64,000 nucleotides of DNA from Teredinibacter purpureus (GTDB lineage Bacteria; Pseudomonadota; Gammaproteobacteria; Pseudomonadales; Cellvibrionaceae): contig NZ_CP060092.1 in the NCBI RefSeq assembly GCF_014217335.1, positions 1,505,501 to 1,569,500 on the forward strand, in the 5' to 3' direction. Below are positions 35,606 through 43,630 of the stretch, piece after piece. The notes under the pieces were generated by a model, which ran no database searches, was not told the DNA's origin, and was given only the letters and a program-made list of their open reading frames with translations. Each line of letters begins with the position of its first letter. Position 1 is the stretch's first letter. The translations under genes were made by a program, and so were the position numbers.

Positions 35606-35672
35606 GGGTATTGTCTGCATAGAGGTAAAGAGCATGAAGGCGCTGTTCAAGCCGCTCTAGATAACGCTCAAA

Positions 35673-35703
35673 CTTTAGGGCTCTTGCAGTAAGAGCCCTA
35701 AAG
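35673..35703 (-). terminator. hairpin after hslU
   Basis: CTTTAGGGCTCTT (35673-35685) and its complement AAGAGCCCTAAAG (35691-35703) form a perfect 13-base stem with a 5-base loop. It lies 28 bases beyond the hslU stop. On the minus strand only TTTG follows, so it is a moderate terminator for hslVU. Confidence 0.7.
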
Positions 35704-35730
35704 CATGGGCTGTTAGGCGTTAGAGTAAAA

Positions 35731-37047
35731 TTAGAGTATAAACCGACTTAAATCTTCGTTTTGAGAAAGCTCGCCAAGCTGTTTGTCCACATAGGCGGTG
35801 TTGATTTCAATGTTGGCGTCCGCCTTGTCTGTTTCGAATGAGATGGTTTCGAGTAGCTTTTCGAGCACGGTATGCAGGCGACGCGCACCGATGTTTTCTG
35901 TGCTTTCATTGACGTTGTAGGCGGTTTCTGCGATGCGACGAATGCCGTCATCGGTGAATGTAATGTTAACGCCTTCTGTTGCGAGCAGTGATTGGTGTTG
36001 CTCTGTAAGTGATGCGTCTGGCTCGGTAAGAATGCGTTCAAAATCGTCAGGGGTAAGAGCTTCGAGCTCAACGCGAATAGGGAGGCGGCCCTGAAGCTCG
36101 GGGATTAAATCGGACGGCTTCGATAGGTGGAACGCGCCCGAGGCGATAAACAATATATGATCGGTTTTGATCATGCCGTGTTTGGTGCTTACGGTGCAAC
36201 CTTCTATTAATGGCAGTAAATCGCGCTGAACGCCCTCACGTGAAACGTCTGCGCCTGATGCGCCTTCGCGTTTTGTGACCTTGTCTATTTCGTCTAGAAA
36301 GACGATGCCGTTTTGTTCGGCGGCCTCAATGGCTTGAGATTTTAATTCGTCTTCATTAACCAGCTTGGCGGCTTCTTCGTCGGTTAATTGTTTGAAGGCT
36401 TTTTTAACGGTTACCTTCGCTTTCTTTGTTTTGCCTGTATTAAGATTAGAAAACATACTTTGAAGCTGATTAGTCATGTCTTCCATGCCGGGTGGGGACA
36501 TAATCTCCACTCCGACCTTGGGCGCAGCTACGTCTATTTCGATCTCTTTCTCATCAAGCTCGCCTTCACGTAACTTTTTACGAAAAACCTGACGCGTGCT
36601 CGATTCATGAGTTTGCTCACTGTCGGTTCTGGCGGGGGGTAGCAGTGCGTCAAGAATACGTTCTTCTGCGGCTTCCATTGCGCGATGTTGGCACTTCGCT
36701 ATTTCTTGTTCTCTATAGAGCTTTATTGAGCGGTCTACAAGGTCTCGAACGATAGATTCGACATCACGACCGACATATCCAACTTCTGTGAATTTAGTCG
36801 CTTCTACCTTAACGAAAGGTGCATTAGCCAATTTTGCTAGGCGCCGTGCGATTTCAGTTTTACCTACACCGGTGGGGCCGATCATGAGGATATTTTTAGG
36901 GGTGATCTCATTACGCAAGTTTTCATCAAGTTGCATTCGGCGCCACCGATTTCGAAGGGCAATAGCAACGGCTTTTTTTGCGGCTTGCTGGCCAACAATG
37001 TGTTTGTCCAATTCGTGGACAATTTCTCGGGGAGTCATTTGTGACAT
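35731..37047 (-). CDS. hslU: ATP-dependent protease ATPase subunit HslU
   Basis: The 438-residue AAA+ unfoldase that feeds Hsl[17 protein letters not shown] starts the fold. Walker A is G-P-T-G-V-G-K-T-E and Walker B is [10 protein letters not shown]. The I-domain insertion (about 110-240) and a C-terminal L-S-R-F-I-L tail that docks into HslV are present. GAGGG stands before the ATG. It is downstream of hslV (39-base gap), the standard operon. Confidence 0.97.
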   Translation of the reverse strand: MSQMTPREIVHELDKHIVGQQAAKKAVAIALRNRWRRMQLDENLRNEITPKNILMIGPTGVGKTEIARRLAKLANAPFVKVEATKFTEVGYVGRDVESIVRDLVDRSIKLYREQEIAKCQHRAMEAAEERILDALLPPARTDSEQTHESSTRQVFRKKLREGELDEKEIEIDVAAPKVGVEIMSPPGMEDMTNQLQSMFSNLNTGKTKKAKVTVKKAFKQLTDEEAAKLVNEDELKSQAIEAAEQNGIVFLDEIDKVTKREGASGADVSREGVQRDLLPLIEGCTVSTKHGMIKTDHILFIASGAFHLSKPSDLIPELQGRLPIRVELEALTPDDFERILTEPDASLTEQHQSLLATEGVNITFTDDGIRRIAETAYNVNESTENIGARRLHTVLEKLLETISFETDKADANIEINTAYVDKQLGELSQNEDLSRFIL

Positions 37048-37086
37048 GGAAAACCCTCTTGCGAATACCGCAGCATAAGGTGCCGG

Positions 37087-37626
37087 CTAGTATTCCAGTT
37101 GTTCAATAGTGAAGTTATGGTTGGTGTATACACATATGTCACCCGCGATGGTGAGCCCTTTTTCAACGATCTCGGCGGCTGATAACTCAGTGTTTTCCAG
37201 CAGTGCTCGCGCAGCAGATTGCGCAAATGAGCCTCCGGAGCCGATGGCAATGAGGTCGTCTTCAGGCTGTATAACATCACCGTTACCCGTGATAATGAGT
37301 GAGGCATCTTTGTCTGCAACCGAAAGCAGTGCTTCTAAGCGTCGCAGTGCACGGTCGGTGCGCCAATCTTTCGCGAGCTCAACGGCGGCCCGTACGAGCT
37401 GGCCTCCATGGGCGTCGAGTTTGGCTTCAAATCGTTCGAATAATGTAAAAGCATCGGCCGTACCGCCGGCAAAGCCCGCGATCACTTGATCGTTATAGAG
37501 TCGCCGAACTTTTCTCGCATTGCCTTTCATGATGGTGCTGCCAAGTGATACTTGGCCGTCGCCGCCGATAACCACTTGGTTGCCGCGACGTACAGATAGT
37601 ATGGTTGTACCGCGATACTGTTCCAC
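37087..37626 (-). CDS. hslV: ATP-dependent protease peptidase subunit HslV
   Basis: The proteasome-like peptidase of the HslUV complex, 179 residues. The family core [18 protein letters not shown] begins at residue 7, so six residues must be removed to free the catalytic threonine. [11 protein letters not shown] is also typical. Translation starts at GTG 37626, which has AAGGAA 7 bases before it. It is upstream of hslU. Confidence 0.96.
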   Translation of the reverse strand: MEQYRGTTILSVRRGNQVVIGGDGQVSLGSTIMKGNARKVRRLYNDQVIAGFAGGTADAFTLFERFEAKLDAHGGQLVRAAVELAKDWRTDRALRRLEALLSVADKDASLIITGNGDVIQPEDDLIAIGSGGSFAQSAARALLENTELSAAEIVEKGLTIAGDICVYTNHNFTIEQLEY

Positions 37627-37706
37627 GGAAATTCCTTAAGTACGTAGTGATAGAGTAAGCAGCAGATGTGGGGGCTGCGTGCAGTAATTCAAGCGCAATT
37701 AAAGGT

Positions 37707-38291
37707 TTACGGAGAAGAGTGGTTGGGCGTACGCTTGAGTACTAGAGCTTCATATTGATTTGATACTAATGTGCTGCGTGCTTTTTCACGTTGAGATCGT
37801 GATTCGAATGGGCCAACTAGCACTCGATGCCATGTCTCGCCATTGCGTATACGCGCTTTTTCGATATGCGCTTCTAGGTTTAGCAAAATGAGTTGCACTT
37901 GAAGCTGTTCTGCGTCTTTTGGGTTCTTAAACGAAGCTACCTGTAAAATATACTCTTCTTCACTCGCGACTGAGGGCGTTTCAGGTGCGATTTCGAGGGG
38001 GCTTTCTTTCATGAAGTCTGGAATAGTGACGTCATTTTCTTTGAGGATGTCGTAGAAAACGAAGCGCGGGGTGGCGGGTGTTTTGATGTCCGTTTTGGGT
38101 GATTCTGATGATGATGGCGACGGCTTGCGCCCAATTTTTTGGATAGGATCCATTTCGGATAGGCGCATTAAGAACATGATGAACGCGCCAAGAATACAGC
38201 CTGTGAATAGCCATACCCAAGCGGGAACGCGAGGCTCAAGGGTTTTTCTGCGAGCGTGAGGCTGATTTTTACGTGCGTGGTTTTGCGCCAT
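37707..38291 (-). CDS. FtsN-like SPOR-domain protein
   Basis: A 194-residue inner-membrane protein. A basic cytoplasmic start (M-A-Q-N-H-A-R-K-N) leads to one helix (about 24-42). A Pro/Ser-rich periplasmic linker and a C-terminal SPOR domain (about 110-185, Y-I-L-Q-V-A-S-F-K to H-R-V-L-V-G-P-F) follow. SPOR domains bind glycan strands at the septum. Its position upstream of hslV matches the FtsN-like protein of Pseudomonas. ATG 38291 is chosen because the upstream extension is low-complexity and unlike the family; the ribosome-binding site is weak. Confidence 0.85.
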   Translation of the reverse strand: MAQNHARKNQPHARRKTLEPRVPAWVWLFTGCILGAFIMFLMRLSEMDPIQKIGRKPSPSSSESPKTDIKTPATPRFVFYDILKENDVTIPDFMKESPLEIAPETPSVASEEEYILQVASFKNPKDAEQLQVQLILLNLEAHIEKARIRNGETWHRVLVGPFESRSQREKARSTLVSNQYEALVLKRTPNHSSP

Positions 38292-38660
38292 ATTTGGTGT
38301 GTGTAACTTTTTATGTCTTAAATAGGGGGTGGAGTGGTGGGTTCTGTTGTCGCGAGGCTCCCTTCTGCGCTCTCTTTCGCCCTTTAGGGGTATAAGCCTG
38401 AAGCCTATCACAACAAGGTGCTCTAAAATAAATTTTCATAATAAATTTATTGGTTTACGTCTATAACTTAATATATTATCGAGATAAATTGTAGCAAAAT
38501 GTAAGGGCTCTGGGCTTTGCTGGCCCTGATTTGCTAAAGTGCAAAGTAGCCTAGCCTATTTATGGGTAGCCGTTCAGTCGTGATTGTTCGCACATGATCT
38601 AGTTGGCTTATCGATAAATCACTTTATTTAGCCAGTACTCGAATTCCTCGATTTGAAGAA
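38292..38660. promoter_or_regulatory. divergent promoter region of SPOR gene and Ig-like lipoprotein
   Basis: This 369-base AT-rich region must hold two promoters. An inverted repeat, AATAAATTT (38427-38435) and AAATTTATT (38443-38451), lies about 210 bases before the lipoprotein ATG. TTGGTT with TATATT 16 bases later, just right of it, is a possible promoter for the lipoprotein. Nothing else was recognised. Confidence 0.35.
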
Positions 38661-40814
38661 ATGGATATTGTTATGACCCCGATCAAGCTTAACCTCAAAC
38701 CGTTCATACTGCTGTCGCTCCTCGGGCTTTTTCTAGTCGGTTGTGGTGGTGCTCCTGGTAACACGCCTGGTTTAACGCCTGGAGTTGATGATACCGACAG
38801 TTCGTTTCTTAAAATTGGCACTGGTGGTGGTTCCTCTTTTTCCGAGGGTGTTGCCAGCGGTGAGCTGATAACGGCTAACTCAAGCAGCGCGTCTTGGGTT
38901 GTTGGTGTGGTGATTGTGGGTAATGGCAATATCGCAGTCGTTGATGAATACACCGTTAACTTTACTTCTACTTGTGTGGCAACCGGGTTATCAACATTGA
39001 GTCGAGATTCGGCGGCCACGGTAGCGGGGCGGGTGTCGGTCAGTTACACCTCCGACGGCTGCAGTGGTATCGATACTGTTGTAGCGACGGTCAATACGGG
39101 CAGTAACGTGATTTCGGCGGTTGTTGATTTGAATATTACTCAGGCGACCGGTAACTCCGGTGGCGGAGATGAAGGCACTGTTGTAAGAATGGGGTCTGGT
39201 ACTGGCGCGGCATTTCAGGAAGATGTGTTGTTGGCAGGTTCTACCTCGTTGCCTGCGGGTGGTGATACGAGCATAACCGTTAGCTTGGTTGATATAGACG
39301 GTGTGCCTTATACCGCTGTAACGCCAGTGGTATTTTCGTCTGGTTGTGTGTCGTCTGGCTTGTCTGAATTTGCACCTGAAGAGGTGAGTACTAGTGGCGG
39401 TGTTGCCAGCGCGCAATACCGCACAAACGGTTGTACGGGTACGGATATTGTTACGGCCACGGCAACAGTAGACGGTATCGATTTATCGGCGTCAGTAAGT
39501 TTGTCGATCGAGTCTGATAACGTTCTGGGTATAGAGTTTGTTGAGGTTGTTGAGCCACTTCTGTCTTTACCTGGGGCTGGTGGTGCTGAGACTACAGAGG
39601 TGTTTTTCCGGTTGTTGGGCGGTTTGGGTGCGCCAGTTGTGGGAGAGGCTGTTTCCTTTCGCTTGAGTTCTTCAATTGGTGGGATTTCAATTGCGCCAAA
39701 TCGAGAAAGCGATATCAGTGACTTTGACGGCATAGTCTCTACAACAGTTCAAAGCGGCACAGTTAGTACCACCTTCCAAGTGGTAGCAACACATGATGCA
39801 ACAGGAAATTCAACTAATTCGGACGGTATTGTTGTGTCGAGTGGCGTGCCAGTCGACAGTAAGTTCTCGCTTTCGCTCTCTACCTTTACGCCTCGCGATG
39901 CATTTGATACTGACGGGATAGAAGTTGATTTAAGTATTATTGCCAGCGACTATTTCGGAAACGATGTGCCCGATGGTGCTCAGGTTTATTTTGCTTCTCC
40001 TGAGAGCGGTAACGTGGATCAGAGTTGTATATTGATTAGCGGAGAGTGTTCCGTCGTGTGGCGCAGCGCGGGAAGTCGACCTGATGATTTCCGTGCATCG
40101 ATAATTGCGTATATCGACGGCGCAGAAGATTATACCGATACGAACGGTAATACTGTTTATGATGCCGGCGATGTGCGTGGAATCGATTTAGGTGAACCGT
40201 TTATCAACGAGGATGAATTGGGCGGTTATGATATTGGCGAGTTTTTTGTCGATTCGAATCGTAACGGTATCCGAGATGTTGCGAATGGAGAATGGGATGG
40301 CCCGTGCCTAGATGCTGTTGATGCGTCTGCTGATTGCTCGGGTAATGATTCCGTCTCGATATCTAAAGTGGCTGTTATTCGAATGCCAACGGACACGCCA
40401 AGAATGATCGAGGCGACCATCGATTATTCCGATGGTGTTGGTGCTCGGGATTTGTTTGAAGGGGCTCTTATTGATTTGGAATTGTCGCCAGACTTATCCG
40501 TTCTGATTACTTTCACTATTGCCGATAACAATACATTGGCCGATATTTTTGGCGGGCATCCAATGCCTTCTGGAACAAATTTTATTATCGATAGGGTCTA
40601 CCCGTCTGGCGTGGTGTTTAATGATGGTGCCATCGCGGGAGATACTGAAGTGGAGGTTTCGAATTCGGCTACAGGCCCTACGACCTTCTCAGTGGTTATT
40701 TATGCTGAAGATGACGGTGACTTTAGTACCGGTTCTTTCTTGCAGGTTGGTGTTCATGAAGGCGGTGCGGCCACTGAAAAACTGGGTGAGTTTGTTTATC
40801 GATTGCGTATGTAA
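38661..40814 (+). CDS. large Ig-like-domain outer-membrane lipoprotein
   Basis: A 717-residue lipoprotein (lipobox L-F-L-V-G-C near residue 28, then a Gly/Pro-rich stretch). At least three Ig-like/invasin-type (Big) domains follow. The first two carry paired cysteines (C-V-A-T-G-L-S with S-D-G-C-S-G; C-V-S-S-G-L-S with T-N-G-C-T-G) and are clearly repeats of each other. Around residues 485-560 are Asp/Asn-rich segments (D-T-N-G-N-T-V-Y-D-A-G-D; D-S-N-R-N-G-I-R-D) that resemble calcium-binding loops. It is probably a surface protein for adhesion or binding; its target is unknown. It sits where relatives have argS. ATG 38661 follows GAAG; ATG 38673 is an alternative. Confidence 0.8.
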   Translation: MDIVMTPIKLNLKPFILLSLLGLFLVGCGGAPGNTPGLTPGVDDTDSSFLKIGTGGGSSFSEGVASGELITANSSSASWVVGVVIVGNGNIAVVDEYTVNFTSTCVATGLSTLSRDSAATVAGRVSVSYTSDGCSGIDTVVATVNTGSNVISAVVDLNITQATGNSGGGDEGTVVRMGSGTGAAFQEDVLLAGSTSLPAGGDTSITVSLVDIDGVPYTAVTPVVFSSGCVSSGLSEFAPEEVSTSGGVASAQYRTNGCTGTDIVTATATVDGIDLSASVSLSIESDNVLGIEFVEVVEPLLSLPGAGGAETTEVFFRLLGGLGAPVVGEAVSFRLSSSIGGISIAPNRESDISDFDGIVSTTVQSGTVSTTFQVVATHDATGNSTNSDGIVVSSGVPVDSKFSLSLSTFTPRDAFDTDGIEVDLSIIASDYFGNDVPDGAQVYFASPESGNVDQSCILISGECSVVWRSAGSRPDDFRASIIAYIDGAEDYTDTNGNTVYDAGDVRGIDLGEPFINEDELGGYDIGEFFVDSNRNGIRDVANGEWDGPCLDAVDASADCSGNDSVSISKVAVIRMPTDTPRMIEATIDYSDGVGARDLFEGALIDLELSPDLSVLITFTIADNNTLADIFGGHPMPSGTNFIIDRVYPSGVVFNDGAIAGDTEVEVSNSATGPTTFSVVIYAEDDGDFSTGSFLQVGVHEGGAATEKLGEFVYRLRM

Positions 40815-40826
40815 TATTTTTATTCT

Positions 40827-40855
40827 TCGCCCCTTGGAGACTGTGTGAGGGGCGA
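40827..40855. terminator. terminator between the lipoprotein gene and priA
   Basis: TCGCCCCT and AGGGGCGA form an 8-base stem with a 13-base loop, 13 bases after the lipoprotein stop, followed by TTTTAG. It lies between two convergent genes. Confidence 0.65.
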
Positions 40856-40867
40856 GATTTTAGTGTG

Positions 40868-43120
40868 TTAACTTTCTAAAGCATCTACATCTATCGACCA
40901 GCGTGTTCTTTTTGCGAGAGCGTGCTGGTCTATGTGTTCTAGCCCCTTCTTTAATATTTCTTGTAGTCCCTTTCTTGAGCTGGCGGTTAGCTGAAATTGA
41001 TAGCGATACCTTTCGTTCAGCTTTTCCATTCGAGCGGGCACCGGCCCTAAATAACGCAGATGCTTTGACGCTGGGGCTAGCTGGTTAAAAGTATTGGCGA
41101 CCATTTGTAAAAACTCAATGGCGTTGTTAGCCCGTTTTGACTCTGCTCTAAACAGCGCGGTGAACCCGAAAGGGGGTAGGCCGGTTACTTGTCTTTCCTT
41201 GAGGATTTCGCGTGCGTATTGGTGGTATCCCTTCGTTAATAAGAACTGTAAAAGAGGGTGGTCTGGGGTATGGCTTTGAATAAGCACTTGCCCTGGTATG
41301 CTTTCTCTTCCTGCTCGTCCAGCCACTTGTACGATTAGTTGACCCATGCGTTCGGGGCCGCGAAAATCCGAGCTTAATAGCCCTTGATCGCAATCAACGA
41401 TTATCACCAAGGCGATATTGGGCAGGTGGTGTCCTTTTGCGAGCATTTGAGTACCGATAAGGATGCAGGGGGCTCCTTCCGCGACTTGCTTTAACGTGTT
41501 ACTTAACGCGTTTTTACGCTGTGTGGAATCTTTGTCGACGCGCAAAATAGGTGTGCTGGGGAAGCGTTCGTTTAGCCACAGCTCTGTTTGTTCTGTTCCT
41601 AGGCCTTTTGGATTGATGTCATCGCTATTGCAGCTGGGGCAGCGACGTCGCACAGGCTGCTGCGAGTCGCAATGATGGCAGTGCAGGTGGAGTGGGGACC
41701 GATGGAGGGTCATGTGTGCGTCGCAGTTACGGCATTCGGCAACCCAGCCGCATTGATGGCATAGCAGTGTTGGGGCATACCCTCGACGATTTATAAAAAC
41801 AATGGCTTGGTGTCCATTGTTTAATGTGGCGCCTAAAGCCTCGACGGCTTGATTGCTAAGGCCTGCCGACAGAGTTTGTTGTCGCAGGTCGACAATTCGA
41901 ATCCGTGGGGGTTGCGCTTTGCCTGCACGCTTCGTTAAGCGAAGGTGTTGGTATCTGCCTTGAAGGGCGTTGTGCAGCGTTTCTAAGGATGGTGTTGCGG
42001 AACCCAAGATGATGGGAATCTTGACGTTGCTTGCGCGGAAAATAGAAAGGTCACGTGCAGAGTAACGAAGATTGTCTTGTTGTTTGTAGGAGAGGTCATG
42101 CTCTTCATCGATGATGATGACCCCCAAATTCTTTATCGGTGTAAGGGATGCGAGGCGAGTACCGATCACAATGCGTGCCCGCCCGTCTCGGGCGGCAAGC
42201 CAGCTTTGTGTTCTTTTAACTTCACTAATGTTGGAGTGGAGCTCTGCTATCTCGCAGTTAAATCGGCGGCGAAAGCGCATGACGGTTTGGGGTGATAGGC
42301 CAATTTCAGGAATGAGAATGAGAGCTTGTTGTTGGGCTTGTAGGACGCGCGCAACGACTTGAAGGTAGATTTCGGTTTTCCCGCTTCCAGTGGCGCCTTC
42401 GAGTAGGTATGTATTGAATTGGTGGTAACGGAGGTGATCGATGGCCGCTTGCTGTTCATCGGTTAGTGACAATGGCGCTTCTTTGAGTAGTGTGTCAGTG
42501 CTACTGGTGATTTTGGGGGGCACGTCTGTGGCACATTTTTTTTCCAGCAACCCTTTTTTTTGCATGCTAGCAAGCACGCTATTACTGAAACCGAGGCCGG
42601 AGGCTTTATCCTGTGTAAGCTGGTTGTGCTGTAGAAGGTGTTGAAATATTTGTTGTTGTTTTTTTGCGCGCTTTAGTGCGTCGTGCGGCAGGCCTTTTGC
42701 CTCGATGGTTAATGCCCAAACTGTGGCCTCGGCTTGTTCTGCTTTGCCCTGGCGCAATCGCTGGGGAAGAGCGGCGTGAAGTGTTTCGCCAAAAGGGTGC
42801 TGATAATAATTTGAGGCCCATCCGCAAAGTTTTAGAAGCTCTGCAGGGATGATAGGTTGTGCGTCTAGAATGGCGTTCGCTGGCTTAATCCTGCTTGGGT
42901 CAATCGTCGGGGTTTGGTGGCAAGAAACGATAACGCCAACGAGTGTTTGTGAGCGAAAGCTTACTTCTGTGCGACGGCCGATGAGGTCGGATTCTTCGCC
43001 CGGTTTTATCGGTATGGGGGATAGATAGTCGAATAGTCGTCGTAACGGGACAGGCAGCGCGACGGCCAAATACCAAGCGTTAGGCGGGTGAGGTGGATTG
43101 AAGTCCGAGTTAGGTGTCAT
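40868..43120 (-). CDS. priA: primosomal replication helicase PriA
   Basis: A 750-residue superfamily-2 helicase that reloads the replisome at stalled forks. The N-terminal DNA-binding domain (about 12-110) contains V-A-L-P-V-P-L-R-R-L-F-D-Y. Walker A is G-A-T-G-S-G-K-T-E and the DEAH-type box is I-I-I-D-E-E-H-D. The zinc-binding region has eight cysteines in C-x2-C and C-x2-C pairs (C-H-Q-C-G-W to C-P-S-C). The size is normal. rpmE lies upstream on the same strand and is separated from it by a terminator. Confidence 0.97.
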   Translation of the reverse strand: MTPNSDFNPPHPPNAWYLAVALPVPLRRLFDYLSPIPIKPGEESDLIGRRTEVSFRSQTLVGVIVSCHQTPTIDPSRIKPANAILDAQPIIPAELLKLCGWASNYYQHPFGETLHAALPQRLRQGKAEQAEATVWALTIEAKGLPHDALKRAKKQQQIFQHLLQHNQLTQDKASGLGFSNSVLASMQKKGLLEKKCATDVPPKITSSTDTLLKEAPLSLTDEQQAAIDHLRYHQFNTYLLEGATGSGKTEIYLQVVARVLQAQQQALILIPEIGLSPQTVMRFRRRFNCEIAELHSNISEVKRTQSWLAARDGRARIVIGTRLASLTPIKNLGVIIIDEEHDLSYKQQDNLRYSARDLSIFRASNVKIPIILGSATPSLETLHNALQGRYQHLRLTKRAGKAQPPRIRIVDLRQQTLSAGLSNQAVEALGATLNNGHQAIVFINRRGYAPTLLCHQCGWVAECRNCDAHMTLHRSPLHLHCHHCDSQQPVRRRCPSCNSDDINPKGLGTEQTELWLNERFPSTPILRVDKDSTQRKNALSNTLKQVAEGAPCILIGTQMLAKGHHLPNIALVIIVDCDQGLLSSDFRGPERMGQLIVQVAGRAGRESIPGQVLIQSHTPDHPLLQFLLTKGYHQYAREILKERQVTGLPPFGFTALFRAESKRANNAIEFLQMVANTFNQLAPASKHLRYLGPVPARMEKLNERYRYQFQLTASSRKGLQEILKKGLEHIDQHALAKRTRWSIDVDALES

Positions 43121-43183
43121 TGTGGAATTCTACACTAGAGGAGTGTCTTGCTGGTGGTTGCTTGGGGTAGTTTTTCAGGCAAA

Positions 43184-43211
43184 AAAATACCCGCGAAAAA
43201 GCGGGTATTTT
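43184..43211 (-). terminator. rho-independent terminator after rpmE
   Basis: AAAATACCCGC (43184-43194) pairs perfectly with GCGGGTATTTT (43201-43211) across a 6-base loop, 23 bases past the rpmE stop. On the minus strand a run of seven T follows the stem. Confidence 0.9.
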
Positions 43212-43234
43212 GGATGTTTTGTAAGTTTGGAGGC

Positions 43235-43447
43235 TTATTTTTTTGCGCTGCGAGCAAATCGCTTGTTGAAGCGATCGATGCGGCCGCCACTGTCCAACAC
43301 TTTTTGTTTGCCGGTGTAGAACGGGTGGCATTCAGAACACACGTCGATGTGAATCTCTTTTGCTAATGTGGAGCGTGTCTTAATGCTATTGCCGCAGCTA
43401 CAGGTAGCGATCATTTCGCCGTAATTGGGTTGAATATCGTTTTGCAT
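43235..43447 (-). CDS. rpmE: 50S ribosomal protein L31 (zinc-binding form)
   Basis: A 70-residue ribosomal protein. It keeps the zinc ligands C-S-C near residue 16 and C-S-E-C near 37-40, so it is the zinc-replete (C+) form. The ATG at 43447 has GAGG 7 bases upstream; the longer frame adds an unrelated 20 residues. It is a monocistronic gene with its own terminator. Confidence 0.96.
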   Translation of the reverse strand: MQNDIQPNYGEMIATCSCGNSIKTRSTLAKEIHIDVCSECHPFYTGKQKVLDSGGRIDRFNKRFARSAKK

Positions 43448-43502
43448 GGTATTGCCTCTATGTGCCAATTTGGCTTTTCTGGGTTCCGCCACCTGATCTA
43501 TT

Positions 43503-43559
43503 GCCAAGCACCGAACCGCGTTTATGAGAGCCCAGAGGTCGAAGCGCTTCGTGCTTGGC
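43503..43559. repeat. large inverted repeat upstream of rpmE
   Basis: GCCAAGCAC (43503-43511) is matched by GTGCTTGGC (43551-43559), and a 10-base palindrome GAAGCGCTTC (43541-43550) sits beside the right arm. It lies 56 bases before the rpmE ATG and after the mrcA stop, so it could be the 3' end of mrcA or a leader of rpmE. No T run follows either way. Confidence 0.5.
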
Positions 43560-43630
43560 CGGATTTGGGAGGGCGCATACTAGCAGAATAAAGCATCAAA
43601 GCAAATGCTTGGTCGCTGTCAGCAGGCGGT

